Source: an uncultured Methylophilus sp. (GTDB lineage Bacteria; Pseudomonadota; Gammaproteobacteria; Burkholderiales; Methylophilaceae). Taken from it: a DNA stretch of 15,186 nucleotides. Position numbers and translations under genes: made by a program. The DNA is taken from positions 1-15,186 of the forward strand of contig CAKZJM010000276.1 of the NCBI GenBank assembly GCA_936943315.1, written 5' to 3'. The notes beneath the pieces were generated by a model. The model saw only the letters and a list, made by a program, of their open reading frames with translations, searched no databases and was not told the origin of the DNA. Positions 1-6,518 of the stretch are shown piece after piece (position 1 is the stretch's first letter; every line of letters begins with the position of its first letter).

Positions 1-1032
1 AATATCTGGCACATCTTCTTGCGCATGGTTTTTGGGGATGGCCACTTTGCCCCACAGGTCATAAGTGTCAATATCCAGCAGCAATTCATTCAGCACCGCC
101 GCCTGAGATTTTTCCAGGTCACGGATATTGTCGCGGCTGCCCGCCACCAGCACCAGGTTGGCCCGACGTTGCAATGCCGGATTATTGCCATACGCCGCGA
201 CCAGGCCTTTGATGTTTTTGCGGACCTCAGGGCGGCAAATGCACAAAATCATTGGTTTTTTTGGATTCTCCAAAAACCGGTTGATGCTTTGCTCTAACGT
301 CACGGAAATCGGCCGCCTGCCCGGAGGTGAAAAACGAGAGGTATCAGTACCCGGCGGGATCACACGGAAGCGCTTGGGATCTGGCTGCGAATACATGCCA
401 TATTGCAGCTCAACCTCTTGCCGTGTGCTGGTCACAATCATGGAGGCATGACGTATCAGCGCTTGCTCTTCGGCAATGCGTCGCTCAAAGTTAAACTGCT
501 TTTCAATGTTGGCAGCCTTACGTCCGCTAGAAAGCAAACGGTCTTGTTTAGGCTTGCCTAATGAGTGGCCCGTATGCACTTGTGGAATCCCTAATAGCAT
601 TGACAGCTGGCGCCCCACGTAACCGGCATCGGCATAATGTGAATGAATCACATCCGGCAAACGCCCTTGCTGGCGCAGGTAATGCAAACAACGATCCACC
701 ATCTGGTCCAGATGCGGCCATAAGGTTTCTTTACGCATATACCGTTTAGGGCCGCACGGAAAGCGGATGATGCGTGCTTTATCGCTCAGCGGTTCCTCTG
801 GCTGCGCATAGTCCGGCGACACGTCAGGATCTTCAATCAGGCGGGTCATTAAATCGACTTTGCCAACCTGCGGATGCTCAGCAAGCGCTTTGGCCAAATC
901 CAAGACATAGGTGCATTGGCCCCCAGTATCGGCATCAACGCCAAGTTCAAGGTGTTCGCCCCGTATTAACCCATGAACACTAATGAGTAAAACATATAAT
1001 TGATCAGGTGTTTCTTTATGTCGTGTACGCAT
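1..1032 (-). CDS. sps: Sucrose-phosphate synthase, N-terminal part (partial; continues beyond window start)
   Basis: 344 codons are open from the ATG at 1030-1032 to base 1 with no stop, so the 3' part lies outside the window. The product is a GT-B (GT4) glycosyltransferase expected to join UDP-glucose and fructose-6-phosphate into sucrose-6-phosphate in the cytoplasm. Visible marks are ISVHGLIRGE near residues 17-26, the donor-loop DTGGQ at 35-39, HSHYADAG at 130-137, TGHSLGKPK at 154-162, and IPPGTDTSRF further on. The last visible residues (QEDVPDI) match the family block that precedes the second Rossmann half. The start is fixed by the conserved N-terminus; an AGGG lies about 6 bases upstream. 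In methylotrophs sucrose serves as a compatible solute and carbon store (established knowledge). Whether a phosphatase domain is fused at the C-terminus cannot be seen. Sucrose synthase is the main alternative, but the short N-terminus and GLIRGE block favour the synthase. Confidence 0.9.
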   Translation of the reverse strand, partial: MRTRHKETPDQLYVLLISVHGLIRGEHLELGVDADTGGQCTYVLDLAKALAEHPQVGKVDLMTRLIEDPDVSPDYAQPEEPLSDKARIIRFPCGPKRYMRKETLWPHLDQMVDRCLHYLRQQGRLPDVIHSHYADAGYVGRQLSMLLGIPQVHTGHSLGKPKQDRLLSSGRKAANIEKQFNFERRIAEEQALIRHASMIVTSTRQEVELQYGMYSQPDPKRFRVIPPGTDTSRFSPPGRRPISVTLEQSINRFLENPKKPMILCICRPEVRKNIKGLVAAYGNNPALQRRANLVLVAGSRDNIRDLEKSQAAVLNELLLDIDTYDLWGKVAIPKNHAQEDVPDI

Positions 1033-1316
1033 GTTAACCCTAACAACGAATGAGAACTGTATGGCACACACACTTGGCGCCTGCTAAATGCGAATGCCGC
1101 AACCTAGCAGCCATGAGGGGAGATGATGCTTGTTTCTTCGAGTAGTTTCGTGCATCAGCCTCTACAACAACTTTCGCTCAGAAAGTGCCCAAGGCAGAAT
1201 TTTTCAGTTGAGAGATCTCAGTGCTGCTAGCTTGCAAAAATTGATCGAACGTATTTAAAACTGACATTCAGTGTATTCATAAATTCAGTACGGGTCTGTA
1301 GGAATTCTCCTAAAAT
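1033..1316. other. Gene-poor intergenic region upstream of sps
   Basis: No convincing coding frame is seen on either strand between the sps start and the terminator of the flavin reductase transcript. Reading towards sps, this stretch must hold its promoter, but I find no good sigma70 -35/-10 pair. A short perfect inverted repeat (ACTTTC / GAAAGT, 5-base loop) lies at 1170-1186; its role is unknown. Confidence 0.5.
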
Positions 1317-1348
1317 AAAAAAGCCCGGCGTTAGTACGCAGGGCTTTT
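1317..1348 (-). terminator. Intrinsic terminator after the flavin reductase gene
   Basis: Read on the minus strand, AAAAGCCC (1348-1341) pairs with GGGCTTTT (1326-1319). A GCG/CGC inner pairing follows after one mismatch, and the stem runs into six T (1322-1317). It lies about 25 bases past the flavin reductase stop and probably ends the whole minus-strand series coming from glnS and the defence-like genes. Confidence 0.85.
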
Positions 1349-1371
1349 AGGGTAGGGCGAGATGACTTGGA

Positions 1372-1932
1372 TTAATATTGTTGCCCGGTCGCGTAGAACA
1401 CGCCTCCTGCTACATGATGTACGGTCCGCAACGCATCGTTGCCTTCAAAATGCCAGCGGCCATCACTAAACACACGCGCATCGGCATGCGCCGCAACCAC
1501 CTCAGCGATAAATAAATCGTAAGTGTTCTGATTATGTGGCTCCGGGATAATTTTGCACTCAAGCCAGGCTACACAGTCTTTCACCAGCGGTGCACTGATC
1601 TCCTGTGCGGCAAACGTCTCTATGCCATACTCCGCAAACTTGTCTGTGCCTGGCAAATCGCGCCCACTGATGCTGCCGACCTGTTTGACCATCTCAATTT
1701 GCTTCACGCAGGGCAGGTTAATCGCAAACGTGCCTTCGGCTTCCATCAGCTCGCGCGTGTAGGTTTTGCTGTCAATGACGACAGTGACTTTAGGTGGATT
1801 AAAGTCTAAAGCGCAGACCCATGCGGCGGCCATGATGTTGCGTTGAGCACCATGGATGGACGTTATAAGCGTGGTCGGACCATGATTAACAATACGGGTT
1901 GCATTGCTGAGATTAATTTGTTGAAGTTGCAT
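1372..1932 (-). CDS. Flavin reductase family protein (FMN-binding split barrel)
   Basis: About 186 residues from the ATG at 1932; a TTG three codons earlier (1941) is also possible. The sequence matches the DIM6/NTAB-type flavin reductase fold: an N-terminal strand region with GPTTLITS, then IMAAAWVCALDFNPPKVTVVIDSKTYT-like text (residues about 33-60), TFAINLP, and a C-terminal block with a WHF segment and an HHVAGGVFYATG tail. Such proteins bind FMN and reduce flavin with NAD(P)H or act on small substrates; the substrate is not identifiable here. No Shine-Dalgarno sequence is visible before either start. The ATG lies inside the last codons of the HEPN gene (stop at 1913-1915), so translation may depend on ribosomes finishing that gene. 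Base composition is like the housekeeping genes and unlike the AT-rich genes just upstream, which suggests that the foreign block was joined at its 5' end. Confidence 0.85.
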   Translation of the reverse strand: MQLQQINLSNATRIVNHGPTTLITSIHGAQRNIMAAAWVCALDFNPPKVTVVIDSKTYTRELMEAEGTFAINLPCVKQIEMVKQVGSISGRDLPGTDKFAEYGIETFAAQEISAPLVKDCVAWLECKIIPEPHNQNTYDLFIAEVVAAHADARVFSDGRWHFEGNDALRTVHHVAGGVFYATGQQY

Positions 1933-2575
1933 AGTCGGCAATAAGATTCATTTCGTATAGCCAATAGAAAATGGCAATTTCATTAGATGGTTTATGAATT
2001 GTCCATGCTAACTCAGTTGGGTGATTAATTTTTGAGAATGAATAGTCAAGAGATAAGCTTCTTATGCTATTTATTGTCTCTGAATTTTTGTGTGCACATG
2101 CGTTTCTAGTGATCTGAAGATGTTGTAGTGAGTTGGCGCTACCAAATATTGATAATAATGTTGATGAGTTTGATGGATTAAGTGCTGTGATAAGACGTGT
2201 GATTTTTTGAGGGTCTCCCCAAGTTGGCTCTTTCCACATTGGAAAGTTGAGATGCCCATTTGCAGTCGGCATCTGTAAGGTTGTGCTATTAGCTTTGACT
2301 AAACTTGCTTCATAGCTAATTCTTTGTGGGGAGTTTAGAAGGTTTCTCTTCAAGATTTTTTGATTGTTTCTTGCAATTGAGCCTTGGCACGATGCAATTA
2401 ATAACTCGCGGCAGAAGGAGCACCAATTTATCCATGTAACTGAGATTAAGGAGTTAGTTAAATAACTAAACTCCCAATTAGATATAGTAGATTTGGTGGT
2501 CTGAATATTTTTTGCTCTAGTTTCTAGCTTTTTACATTGAGCATCGAATTTTCTATAAAGCTTATCCAAATGCAT
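1913..2575 (-). CDS. Putative HEPN-motif protein (RNase-like effector?) partnered with DUF262 gene
   Basis: 220 residues, AT-rich, not recognisable as a named family by eye. The N-terminal half is helical and polar (LDKLYRKFDAQCKKLETRAK at the start) with several Cys and Trp residues around 48-63. The telling feature is R157-N-A-C-A-H162, an R-x4-H motif of the kind that forms the RNase active site in HEPN domains, followed by a polar helix. A helical fold with a late R-x4-6-H is typical of prokaryotic HEPN toxins and abortive-infection effectors (established knowledge of the superfamily); the assignment here rests on this motif and context. The gene starts 16 bases after the DUF262 stop on the same strand, so the two are almost certainly co-transcribed. 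No clear SD precedes the ATG at 2575. Its last codons overlap the flavin reductase start, so the extreme C-terminus may have been set by the junction with host sequence. Confidence 0.55.
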   Translation of the reverse strand: MHLDKLYRKFDAQCKKLETRAKNIQTTKSTISNWEFSYLTNSLISVTWINWCSFCRELLIASCQGSIARNNQKILKRNLLNSPQRISYEASLVKANSTTLQMPTANGHLNFPMWKEPTWGDPQKITRLITALNPSNSSTLLSIFGSANSLQHLQITRNACAHKNSETINSIRSLSLDYSFSKINHPTELAWTIHKPSNEIAIFYWLYEMNLIADYATSTN

Positions 2576-2591
2576 AAATCTATGTCTAGCT

Positions 2592-3641
2592 TTAGTTTAA
2601 AAGCAGTACATTTTTTAATATTTCAACTCTGACTCTTCTTTGTAATAATTTGGTAGTGCTCGATAGGCAACTTTTAACATATTCCGCATGCTCTCCAGAG
2701 GTCTCTTGTAGCTCGTGTGCTTCAGCTAGTTCTCTCAATTTTGGAATAACTGTTTGCAAATTAATTCTGAATTGAGGATTTGGGACTACATTAAATTCAG
2801 ATTGACCGACAGGTAACCCATACTTAATTAGGGCGTATGCAGAAAATAACGAGTGAATTACGTAAGATTTCATGATGAATGTATCTGATAATTCATTAAA
2901 TGGTCCTGTTAATAAATCAAAAAAGTCTTTTAGAATGGTGTGGTATTGATTAGCCTTATCAAAGTGCGGATCATAAGTTTTGTAGAGTTTTTCAATAATT
3001 GCGTTTGATTTCTCTCTAATACCAAACTCTAAATTACTTACCATATCTGCGATTGCGTCAGAGTCGCCCATTCGAGATATTTCTTTTGATGTTAGTATCT
3101 TGAACTTTTCAAAAACTTCTGAAAATTCGTCAGTCTGCTCAACAATAAACCATTTCATTGCTCCTTGATAACTGGAGTGCCTTTTCTCAGCTGATGATAA
3201 AGGTGCTGTATACGCATTTATTCTTCTAAACATCTCCAGAAGCTCTGCTCTTGTGGCAGAAAGTACTAGGGATGTTTCTACTTGATACATCTGAAAATTT
3301 ATTTTTGTTTCATCATCAAGATCATTAAAAAACATCCCTGAAAATTTTTTAGAAGCCGATGTTAATTTAAACTTGCCATGAAAGAAGTCATGTAATGTGG
3401 TCACTCGTTGTTGGCCATCTACAATTTCTTTTATAGGTCTCTTTGTTTTCTCATTGATTGATTGATAAACATAGATTTTTGGAAATGGATAACCTTCTAA
3501 GACTGTATCAATAAAATACGTGCGAGCAGAGTCTGGCCAGACTCCAGCTTGTCTCTGATATTCGCGGTTTATGACTAACTCTTTTCTATCTAATTGACCA
3601 AGTAAGTCGATAATTGAAATTTGACCTACAGTTGTATGCAT
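2592..3641 (-). CDS. DUF262-domain protein (GmrS/ParB-like NTPase family), without DUF1524
   Basis: 349 residues. DUF262 marks are clear: REYQRQAGVWP at 26-36, the signature IVDGQQRVTTL at 73-83 (DGQQR 75-79), and FRRINAYTAPLSSAEKR at about 138-154. In GmrSD-type type IV restriction systems and in SspE/BrxU-like proteins, this domain binds and hydrolyses nucleotide and controls a DUF1524 HNH nuclease (established knowledge). Here no His-Asn-His nuclease half is present: the C-terminal 200 residues look helical, and the next gene encodes a HEPN-motif protein instead. The start at 3641 is supported by an excellent SD, AGGAG five bases upstream, the best in this block. Base composition is strongly AT-rich, unlike glnS and lpdA, which fits horizontal acquisition. 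The likely role is the sensor or regulator of a two-gene defence or toxin system; the substrate is unknown. Confidence 0.85.
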   Translation of the reverse strand: MHTTVGQISIIDLLGQLDRKELVINREYQRQAGVWPDSARTYFIDTVLEGYPFPKIYVYQSINEKTKRPIKEIVDGQQRVTTLHDFFHGKFKLTSASKKFSGMFFNDLDDETKINFQMYQVETSLVLSATRAELLEMFRRINAYTAPLSSAEKRHSSYQGAMKWFIVEQTDEFSEVFEKFKILTSKEISRMGDSDAIADMVSNLEFGIREKSNAIIEKLYKTYDPHFDKANQYHTILKDFFDLLTGPFNELSDTFIMKSYVIHSLFSAYALIKYGLPVGQSEFNVVPNPQFRINLQTVIPKLRELAEAHELQETSGEHAEYVKSCLSSTTKLLQRRVRVEILKNVLLLN

Positions 3642-3646
3642 GACCG

Positions 3647-3651
3647 CTCCT
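3647..3651 (-). promoter_or_regulatory. Strong Shine-Dalgarno of the DUF262 gene
   Basis: AGGAG on the minus strand, five bases (CGGTC) before the ATG at 3641. It is far stronger than those of the other genes of the minus-strand series, so DUF262 can be translated independently of the genes upstream. Confidence 0.8.
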
Positions 3652-3716
3652 AAATATGAGAATCGATGAGACAGTTTTCTAGCTCGGTTGTAACTAGTTT
3701 TAAAGTCCGTGTTAAT
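3652..3716 (-). other. Short gap before DUF262, possible separate promoter region
   Basis: This is the only gap of more than 20 bases between glnS and the flavin reductase gene on the minus strand. With the 10 bases up to the DUF262 start it spans 75 bases, is AT-rich, and contains no terminator hairpin. It could carry a promoter for the DUF262-HEPN pair, but I see no clear -35/-10 pair. Confidence 0.3.
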
Positions 3717-3890
3717 TTATTGTTTATATGTAACAGCGTGTTGTTTTAATTTATCAACAATATTATTTTTACTCACTACATAGGGCGTACCATTTCGCTC
3801 AGCCAGTTTTTTTGCTGCTTGAGCTGCACGGCGAAGAGCTTGATCAATATCATTAAACTCTTTTTCTATCAACTTCTCTTTTTCAGTCAT
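3717..3890 (-). CDS. Small putative antitoxin partner of the zeta-like toxin
   Basis: 57 residues beginning MTEKEKLIEKEF. The ATG at 3890-3888 overlaps the stop of the zeta-like gene (ATGA), and a GAGG SD lies nine bases upstream (3903-3900); these fix the start. An ATG in the same frame at 3950 exists but would overlap the toxin by more than 60 bases and is less likely. The protein is a highly charged helix (residues 1-33, with ALRRAAQAAKKLAE) followed by a short segment GTPYVVSKNNIVDKL. No ribbon-helix-helix or helix-turn-helix is evident. Small proteins of this build are commonly encoded directly after chromosomal zeta-like kinases, so the antitoxin role is inferred from coupling and size, not from a known fold. 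The order toxin then antitoxin is the reverse of plasmid epsilon-zeta. Confidence 0.65.
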   Translation of the reverse strand: MTEKEKLIEKEFNDIDQALRRAAQAAKKLAERNGTPYVVSKNNIVDKLKQHAVTYKQ

Positions 3891-4402
3891 AGATTTACGC
3901 CTCGTGATATTAATTTTGGTTCGTTGCCTGAATTGTCGTACAAAGACCATGAATTTGCTAGAGAACTGTAAAGCTGATGAAAGTTTTCTAAACCTGCTTT
4001 GAATCTACGTCTGATGGTCGCTTCTGGGATATTGTGCCCGCCAGCAGCTACTCTTGCGGCAACCCTGGCTATTGCAATTTCTGGGTCAGGCAAGCTTAGG
4101 AAGGCAAGTGTGATGTGATAGCCAAGCTTTTTCCATTGGAGAATGTCTTTTGCATAGGCTTTACCTGAAAGTGTGGTTTCAATGGCAAAGCTTTTGCCAG
4201 CTTTTACATTAGACTCAATTTCTTTCAGCATAAGTCTCGCTGCTTTAACCGCAGCTGTTTCAGGAGAGAAGGGTGCCAATCCGGCAGCAATTAAGTCGGC
4301 ATTAATGAAGATTGGACAGTTAGCTTCATTAGGCAAGTATTCACGGGCAAAAGTAGTTTTTCCTGCGCCGTTAGGGCCAGCAATAATGATAACTTTCTTC
4401 AT
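3887..4402 (-). CDS. Zeta-toxin family P-loop kinase
   Basis: 171 residues from the ATG at 4402; a GTG two codons earlier (4408) is possible. Walker A GPNGAGKTT is at residues 9-17, followed by the zeta-family sequence FINADLIAAGLAPFSPE, a substrate-site segment FAIETTLSG, and the late block GGHNIPEATIRRRF with the arginines expected to contact ATP phosphates. Zeta toxins phosphorylate UDP-N-acetylglucosamine and thus poison wall synthesis; shorter chromosomal relatives are less well characterised (established knowledge). It ends in an ATGA overlap with the small antitoxin-like gene and begins in an ATGA overlap with the 58-codon ORF (TGA at 4401-4399). No good SD is seen before 4402, so translational coupling to the preceding ORF is likely. 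Length is shorter than plasmid zeta but normal for this chromosomal subgroup. Confidence 0.88.
   Translation of the reverse strand: MKKVIIIAGPNGAGKTTFAREYLPNEANCPIFINADLIAAGLAPFSPETAAVKAARLMLKEIESNVKAGKSFAIETTLSGKAYAKDILQWKKLGYHITLAFLSLPDPEIAIARVAARVAAGGHNIPEATIRRRFKAGLENFHQLYSSLANSWSLYDNSGNEPKLISRGVNL
3900..3903 (-). promoter_or_regulatory. Shine-Dalgarno for the small antitoxin-like gene
   Basis: GAGG on the minus strand inside the 3' end of the zeta-like gene, nine bases before the ATG at 3890. It supports the short start over the ATG at 3950 and would allow the small protein to be made in excess of the toxin. Confidence 0.55.
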
Positions 4403-4575
4403 AGCCACAGACGCTGATCAATATGGTCGAATACTTGTTCGTAGGGAATGGTTGGTATTTTCTTAGACAAGATGCCAGTCAAGCGCGGCTGACTGACTTT
4501 TGTCCAGGCTTGCTTAATAAAACTGGATTCCCGCTTGCGCGGGAATGACGCATTCTTAAGAAGCTTTTTATTCAT
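4399..4575 (-). CDS. Overlooked 58-residue ORF bridging glnS and the zeta-like gene
   Basis: The ATG at 4575-4573 overlaps the glnS stop by one base (TAATG). The frame stays open for 58 codons to a TGA at 4401-4399 that overlaps the zeta-like ATG (ATGA). It reads MNKKLLKNASFPRKRE, then IKQAWTKVSQPRLTG, then KKIPTIPYEQVFDHIDQRLWL at the end. The first third runs through the dRS3-like hairpin repeat (4527-4546); its translation SFPRKRESS is a familiar product of such repeats, so this part may be repeat-derived. The last 35 or so residues look like ordinary protein, and their DNA lies between repeat and toxin. Possible roles are a leader or partner of the toxin, or only a coupling device. No known domain is recognised. 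It could also be fortuitous, but both overlaps would then be coincidences. Confidence 0.45.
   Translation of the reverse strand: MNKKLLKNASFPRKRESSFIKQAWTKVSQPRLTGILSKKIPTIPYEQVFDHIDQRLWL
4476..4495. repeat. Short inverted repeat upstream of the zeta-like gene
   Basis: CAGTCA (4476-4481) and TGACTG (4490-4495) with an 8-base spacer, inside the 58-codon ORF and about 75 bases before the toxin start. It could be an operator bound by a toxin-antitoxin complex, or chance; nothing else supports function. Confidence 0.25.
4527..4546. repeat. dRS3-like inverted repeat (ATTCCC-N8-GGGAAT)
   Basis: Perfect 8-base arms ATTCCCGC and GCGGGAAT with loop TTGC. The flanks CTGG on one side and GACG on the other are typical of a short dispersed repeat family found in many beta- and gammaproteobacteria. 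It exactly fits the dRS3 consensus known from Neisseria, where such repeats are insertion targets for filamentous prophage (recalled knowledge). It lies at the border between glnS and the toxin/defence genes. On either strand it would form a stable hairpin but has no T-run, so it is not a standard terminator. Confidence 0.75.
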
Positions 4576-6356
4576 TATTTTTGCCAGTTATCCCGCAATG
4601 TTACCGTTCTATTAAACACGGGTTTACCAGCCACACTGTCTTTTCTGTCCGCGACAAAATAGCCATGACGTTCAAACTGGAAGCTGTCGCCTGGGTTCGC
4701 CTCCTGGGCGCTTTGCTCCAGTTGTGCGGTGATGACTTTGACTGAATCCGGGTTGATATCTTCTAAAAAGTCTTTGTCGCCGCTGCCTGGGTGCGCATCC
4801 TTAAACAGGCGGTCATACATACGGATTTCAGTTTCGTACGCATGTGCTGCACTGACCCAGTGGATATTGCCTTTGACTTTCACACTGTCAGCCCCTGGCG
4901 TGCCGGACTTGGTGTCTGGCAGGTATTCGCAATGCACGGTGGTGACGTTGCCTGCGGCGTCTTTTTCGCAGCTGAGGCATTTGACCACATAGCCATAGCG
5001 CAAACGGACCATATTGCCTGGGAACAGGCGGAAGTAGCCTTTTGAGGGCTCTTCCATAAAGTCTTCGCGCTCAATCCACAATTCTTTTGAAAGCTTGACC
5101 ACGCGTTTACCCAGTTCTGGTTTTTGCGGGTGATTGGGCGCGTAGCAGTCTTCTTCCTGTCCTTCTGGATAATTGTCGATGACCAGTTTAATCGGGTCGA
5201 GTACGCCAATTTTACGCGGGGCAGATTCGTTGAGCACTTCGCGCATACAGTCTTCGAGGATGCTGTAATCAATCCAGGAATCAGCCTTGGAGACGCCGAT
5301 ACGGTCTGTAAACAGTTTGAAGCCTTCTGGTGTGTAACCGCGACGGCGTGCCCCTGCCAGTGTAGGCAGGCGAGGATCGTCCCAGCCAGAAACATGTTTT
5401 TCTTCGACCAGTTGAATCAGCTTGCGTTTGGAGAGCACGACATACGTCAGGTTAAGGCGCGCAAACTCATATTGGTAAGGCACGGGATTAGCCAGCAAGC
5501 CAGCCTCTACCAGGCGCGCCATGAGCCAGTCATAAAACGGGCGCTGATCTTCGAATTCGAGCGTACAGATGGAGTGGGTGATTTGCTCCAGCGCATCTTC
5601 AATCGGGTGGGCAAAGGTATACATTGGGTAAATGCACCATTGGTCTCCGGTATTGTGGTGATGGGCGCGGCGGATGCGGTAAATAGCCGGGTCGCGCATA
5701 TTGATATTGGGCGAAGCCATGTCAATTTTGGCGCGCAATAACATGCTGCCATCGGGGTGCTTGCCATCGCGCATTTCACGGAAAATACGCAGGTTGTCTT
5801 CAACGCTGCGGTTACGGAAAGGCGAATCTTTGCCTGGCTCAGTGAGTGTGCCACGGTTGATACGCACTTCTTCAGCCGTTTGTTCGTCGACGTAGGCATG
5901 ACCATTGGTGATCAGCGCTTCTGCGGCTTGATACATGACATCGAAGTAGTCAGAGGCAAAGTAGAGATTACTCTCTTTGCCGCCGTTGGGGGTGGGGTTG
6001 TCCCAGCCAAAGCCCAGCCATTGCACCATGTCAGAGATGCTATCTACATACTCTTGGCTTTCTTTTTCAGGGTTGGTGTCGTCAAAGCGCAAATGACAAA
6101 CGCCGTTGTAATCACGGGCGAGGCCAAAGTTTAAAAAGATGGATTTGGCATGACCAATGTGCAAGTAGCCGTTTGGTTCGGGCGGAAAACGTGTGCGGAT
6201 TTTGGCAAAGTCTACCTGGCCGCTGGCTTGATGCGCGGCATCCCCTGGGCTGCCAGCCCATTTTTTGGTCGCGTATTTGTGTTCAGCGAGGTCTTTATCA
6301 ATGATGGCGCGGATAAAGTTTGAAGCGGCGGGGATGGGTTCTTTTTCTGTCGACAT
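4575..6356 (-). CDS. glnS: Glutaminyl-tRNA synthetase
   Basis: 593 residues, class I aminoacyl-tRNA synthetase that charges tRNA-Gln with glutamine in the cytoplasm. The HIGH motif is in PPEPNGYLHIGHAKS (HIGH 66-69), the KMSKS equivalent is VLSKRKL at 307-313, and the GlnRS-type acceptor segment is FDDTNPEKE at 91-99. The C-terminal beta-barrel anticodon-binding region runs to the end (FERHGYFVADRKDS). It is about 40 residues longer than the E. coli enzyme because of an N-terminal extension, common in betaproteobacteria. GlnRS and not GluRS is shown by the text around the HIGH motif and the C-terminal barrel. It diverges from birA. Its TAA overlaps the ATG of a 58-codon ORF leading into a zeta-like toxin, and no terminator separates them, so the toxin genes may be read through from this essential gene. 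Confidence 0.97.
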   Translation of the reverse strand: MSTEKEPIPAASNFIRAIIDKDLAEHKYATKKWAGSPGDAAHQASGQVDFAKIRTRFPPEPNGYLHIGHAKSIFLNFGLARDYNGVCHLRFDDTNPEKESQEYVDSISDMVQWLGFGWDNPTPNGGKESNLYFASDYFDVMYQAAEALITNGHAYVDEQTAEEVRINRGTLTEPGKDSPFRNRSVEDNLRIFREMRDGKHPDGSMLLRAKIDMASPNINMRDPAIYRIRRAHHHNTGDQWCIYPMYTFAHPIEDALEQITHSICTLEFEDQRPFYDWLMARLVEAGLLANPVPYQYEFARLNLTYVVLSKRKLIQLVEEKHVSGWDDPRLPTLAGARRRGYTPEGFKLFTDRIGVSKADSWIDYSILEDCMREVLNESAPRKIGVLDPIKLVIDNYPEGQEEDCYAPNHPQKPELGKRVVKLSKELWIEREDFMEEPSKGYFRLFPGNMVRLRYGYVVKCLSCEKDAAGNVTTVHCEYLPDTKSGTPGADSVKVKGNIHWVSAAHAYETEIRMYDRLFKDAHPGSGDKDFLEDINPDSVKVITAQLEQSAQEANPGDSFQFERHGYFVADRKDSVAGKPVFNRTVTLRDNWQK

Positions 6357-6469
6357 GGCGATTCTTGAAGTTTCTAAAGTACGCTTATTTTACACGCTTA
6401 AGGACCTGACCCAAAACGGTTAATACGCGCTTTTTCGGGCTTTAATCAAGCGGGCTTGCCAAGCCGATA

Positions 6470-6478
6470 TGCTACACT
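6470..6478 (+). promoter_or_regulatory. Possible extended -10 promoter of birA-coaX-SPOR operon
   Basis: TGCTACACT: a TACACT -10 with the TGn extension, in the divergent region between glnS and birA. No good -35 lies 17 bases upstream, which fits an extended -10 promoter. Transcription would start about 6484-6486, leaving a leader of about 30 bases before birA. Confidence 0.4.
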
Positions 6479-6485
6479 GCGGCCT

Positions 6486-6518
6486 ATGACAGCTCGCAGC
6501 GACATCCTCTTTCAATGA
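6486..6518 (+). other. Ten-codon upstream ORF overlapping the birA start
   Basis: ATG at 6486, reading MTARSDILFQ, with its TGA (6516-6518) overlapping the birA ATG at 6515 (ATGA). birA has no SD of its own, so this mini-ORF could deliver ribosomes by termination-reinitiation. With the predicted promoter the mini-ORF would be almost leaderless. It could equally be chance. Confidence 0.25.

Noticed and set aside
19..983. Several plus-strand open frames in the first kilobase
   Set aside because: They lie antisense to the minus-strand sucrose-phosphate synthase frame, which is open for 344 codons with clear motifs; none of them shows family-like sequence.
1170..1186. Small hairpin ACTTTC/GAAAGT upstream of sps
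   Set aside because: Six-base arms are expected by chance in a region this size and nothing positions it as an operator or terminator.
3717..3950. Longer 77-residue reading of the small antitoxin-like gene from the ATG at 3950
   Set aside because: It would overlap the toxin by over 60 bases; the ATG at 3890 has a GAGG SD and the typical ATGA overlap.
4729..6134. Long open frames on the plus strand and in other frames across glnS
   Set aside because: glnS is complete with HIGH and KMSKS-type motifs; the others are shadows caused by its codon bias.
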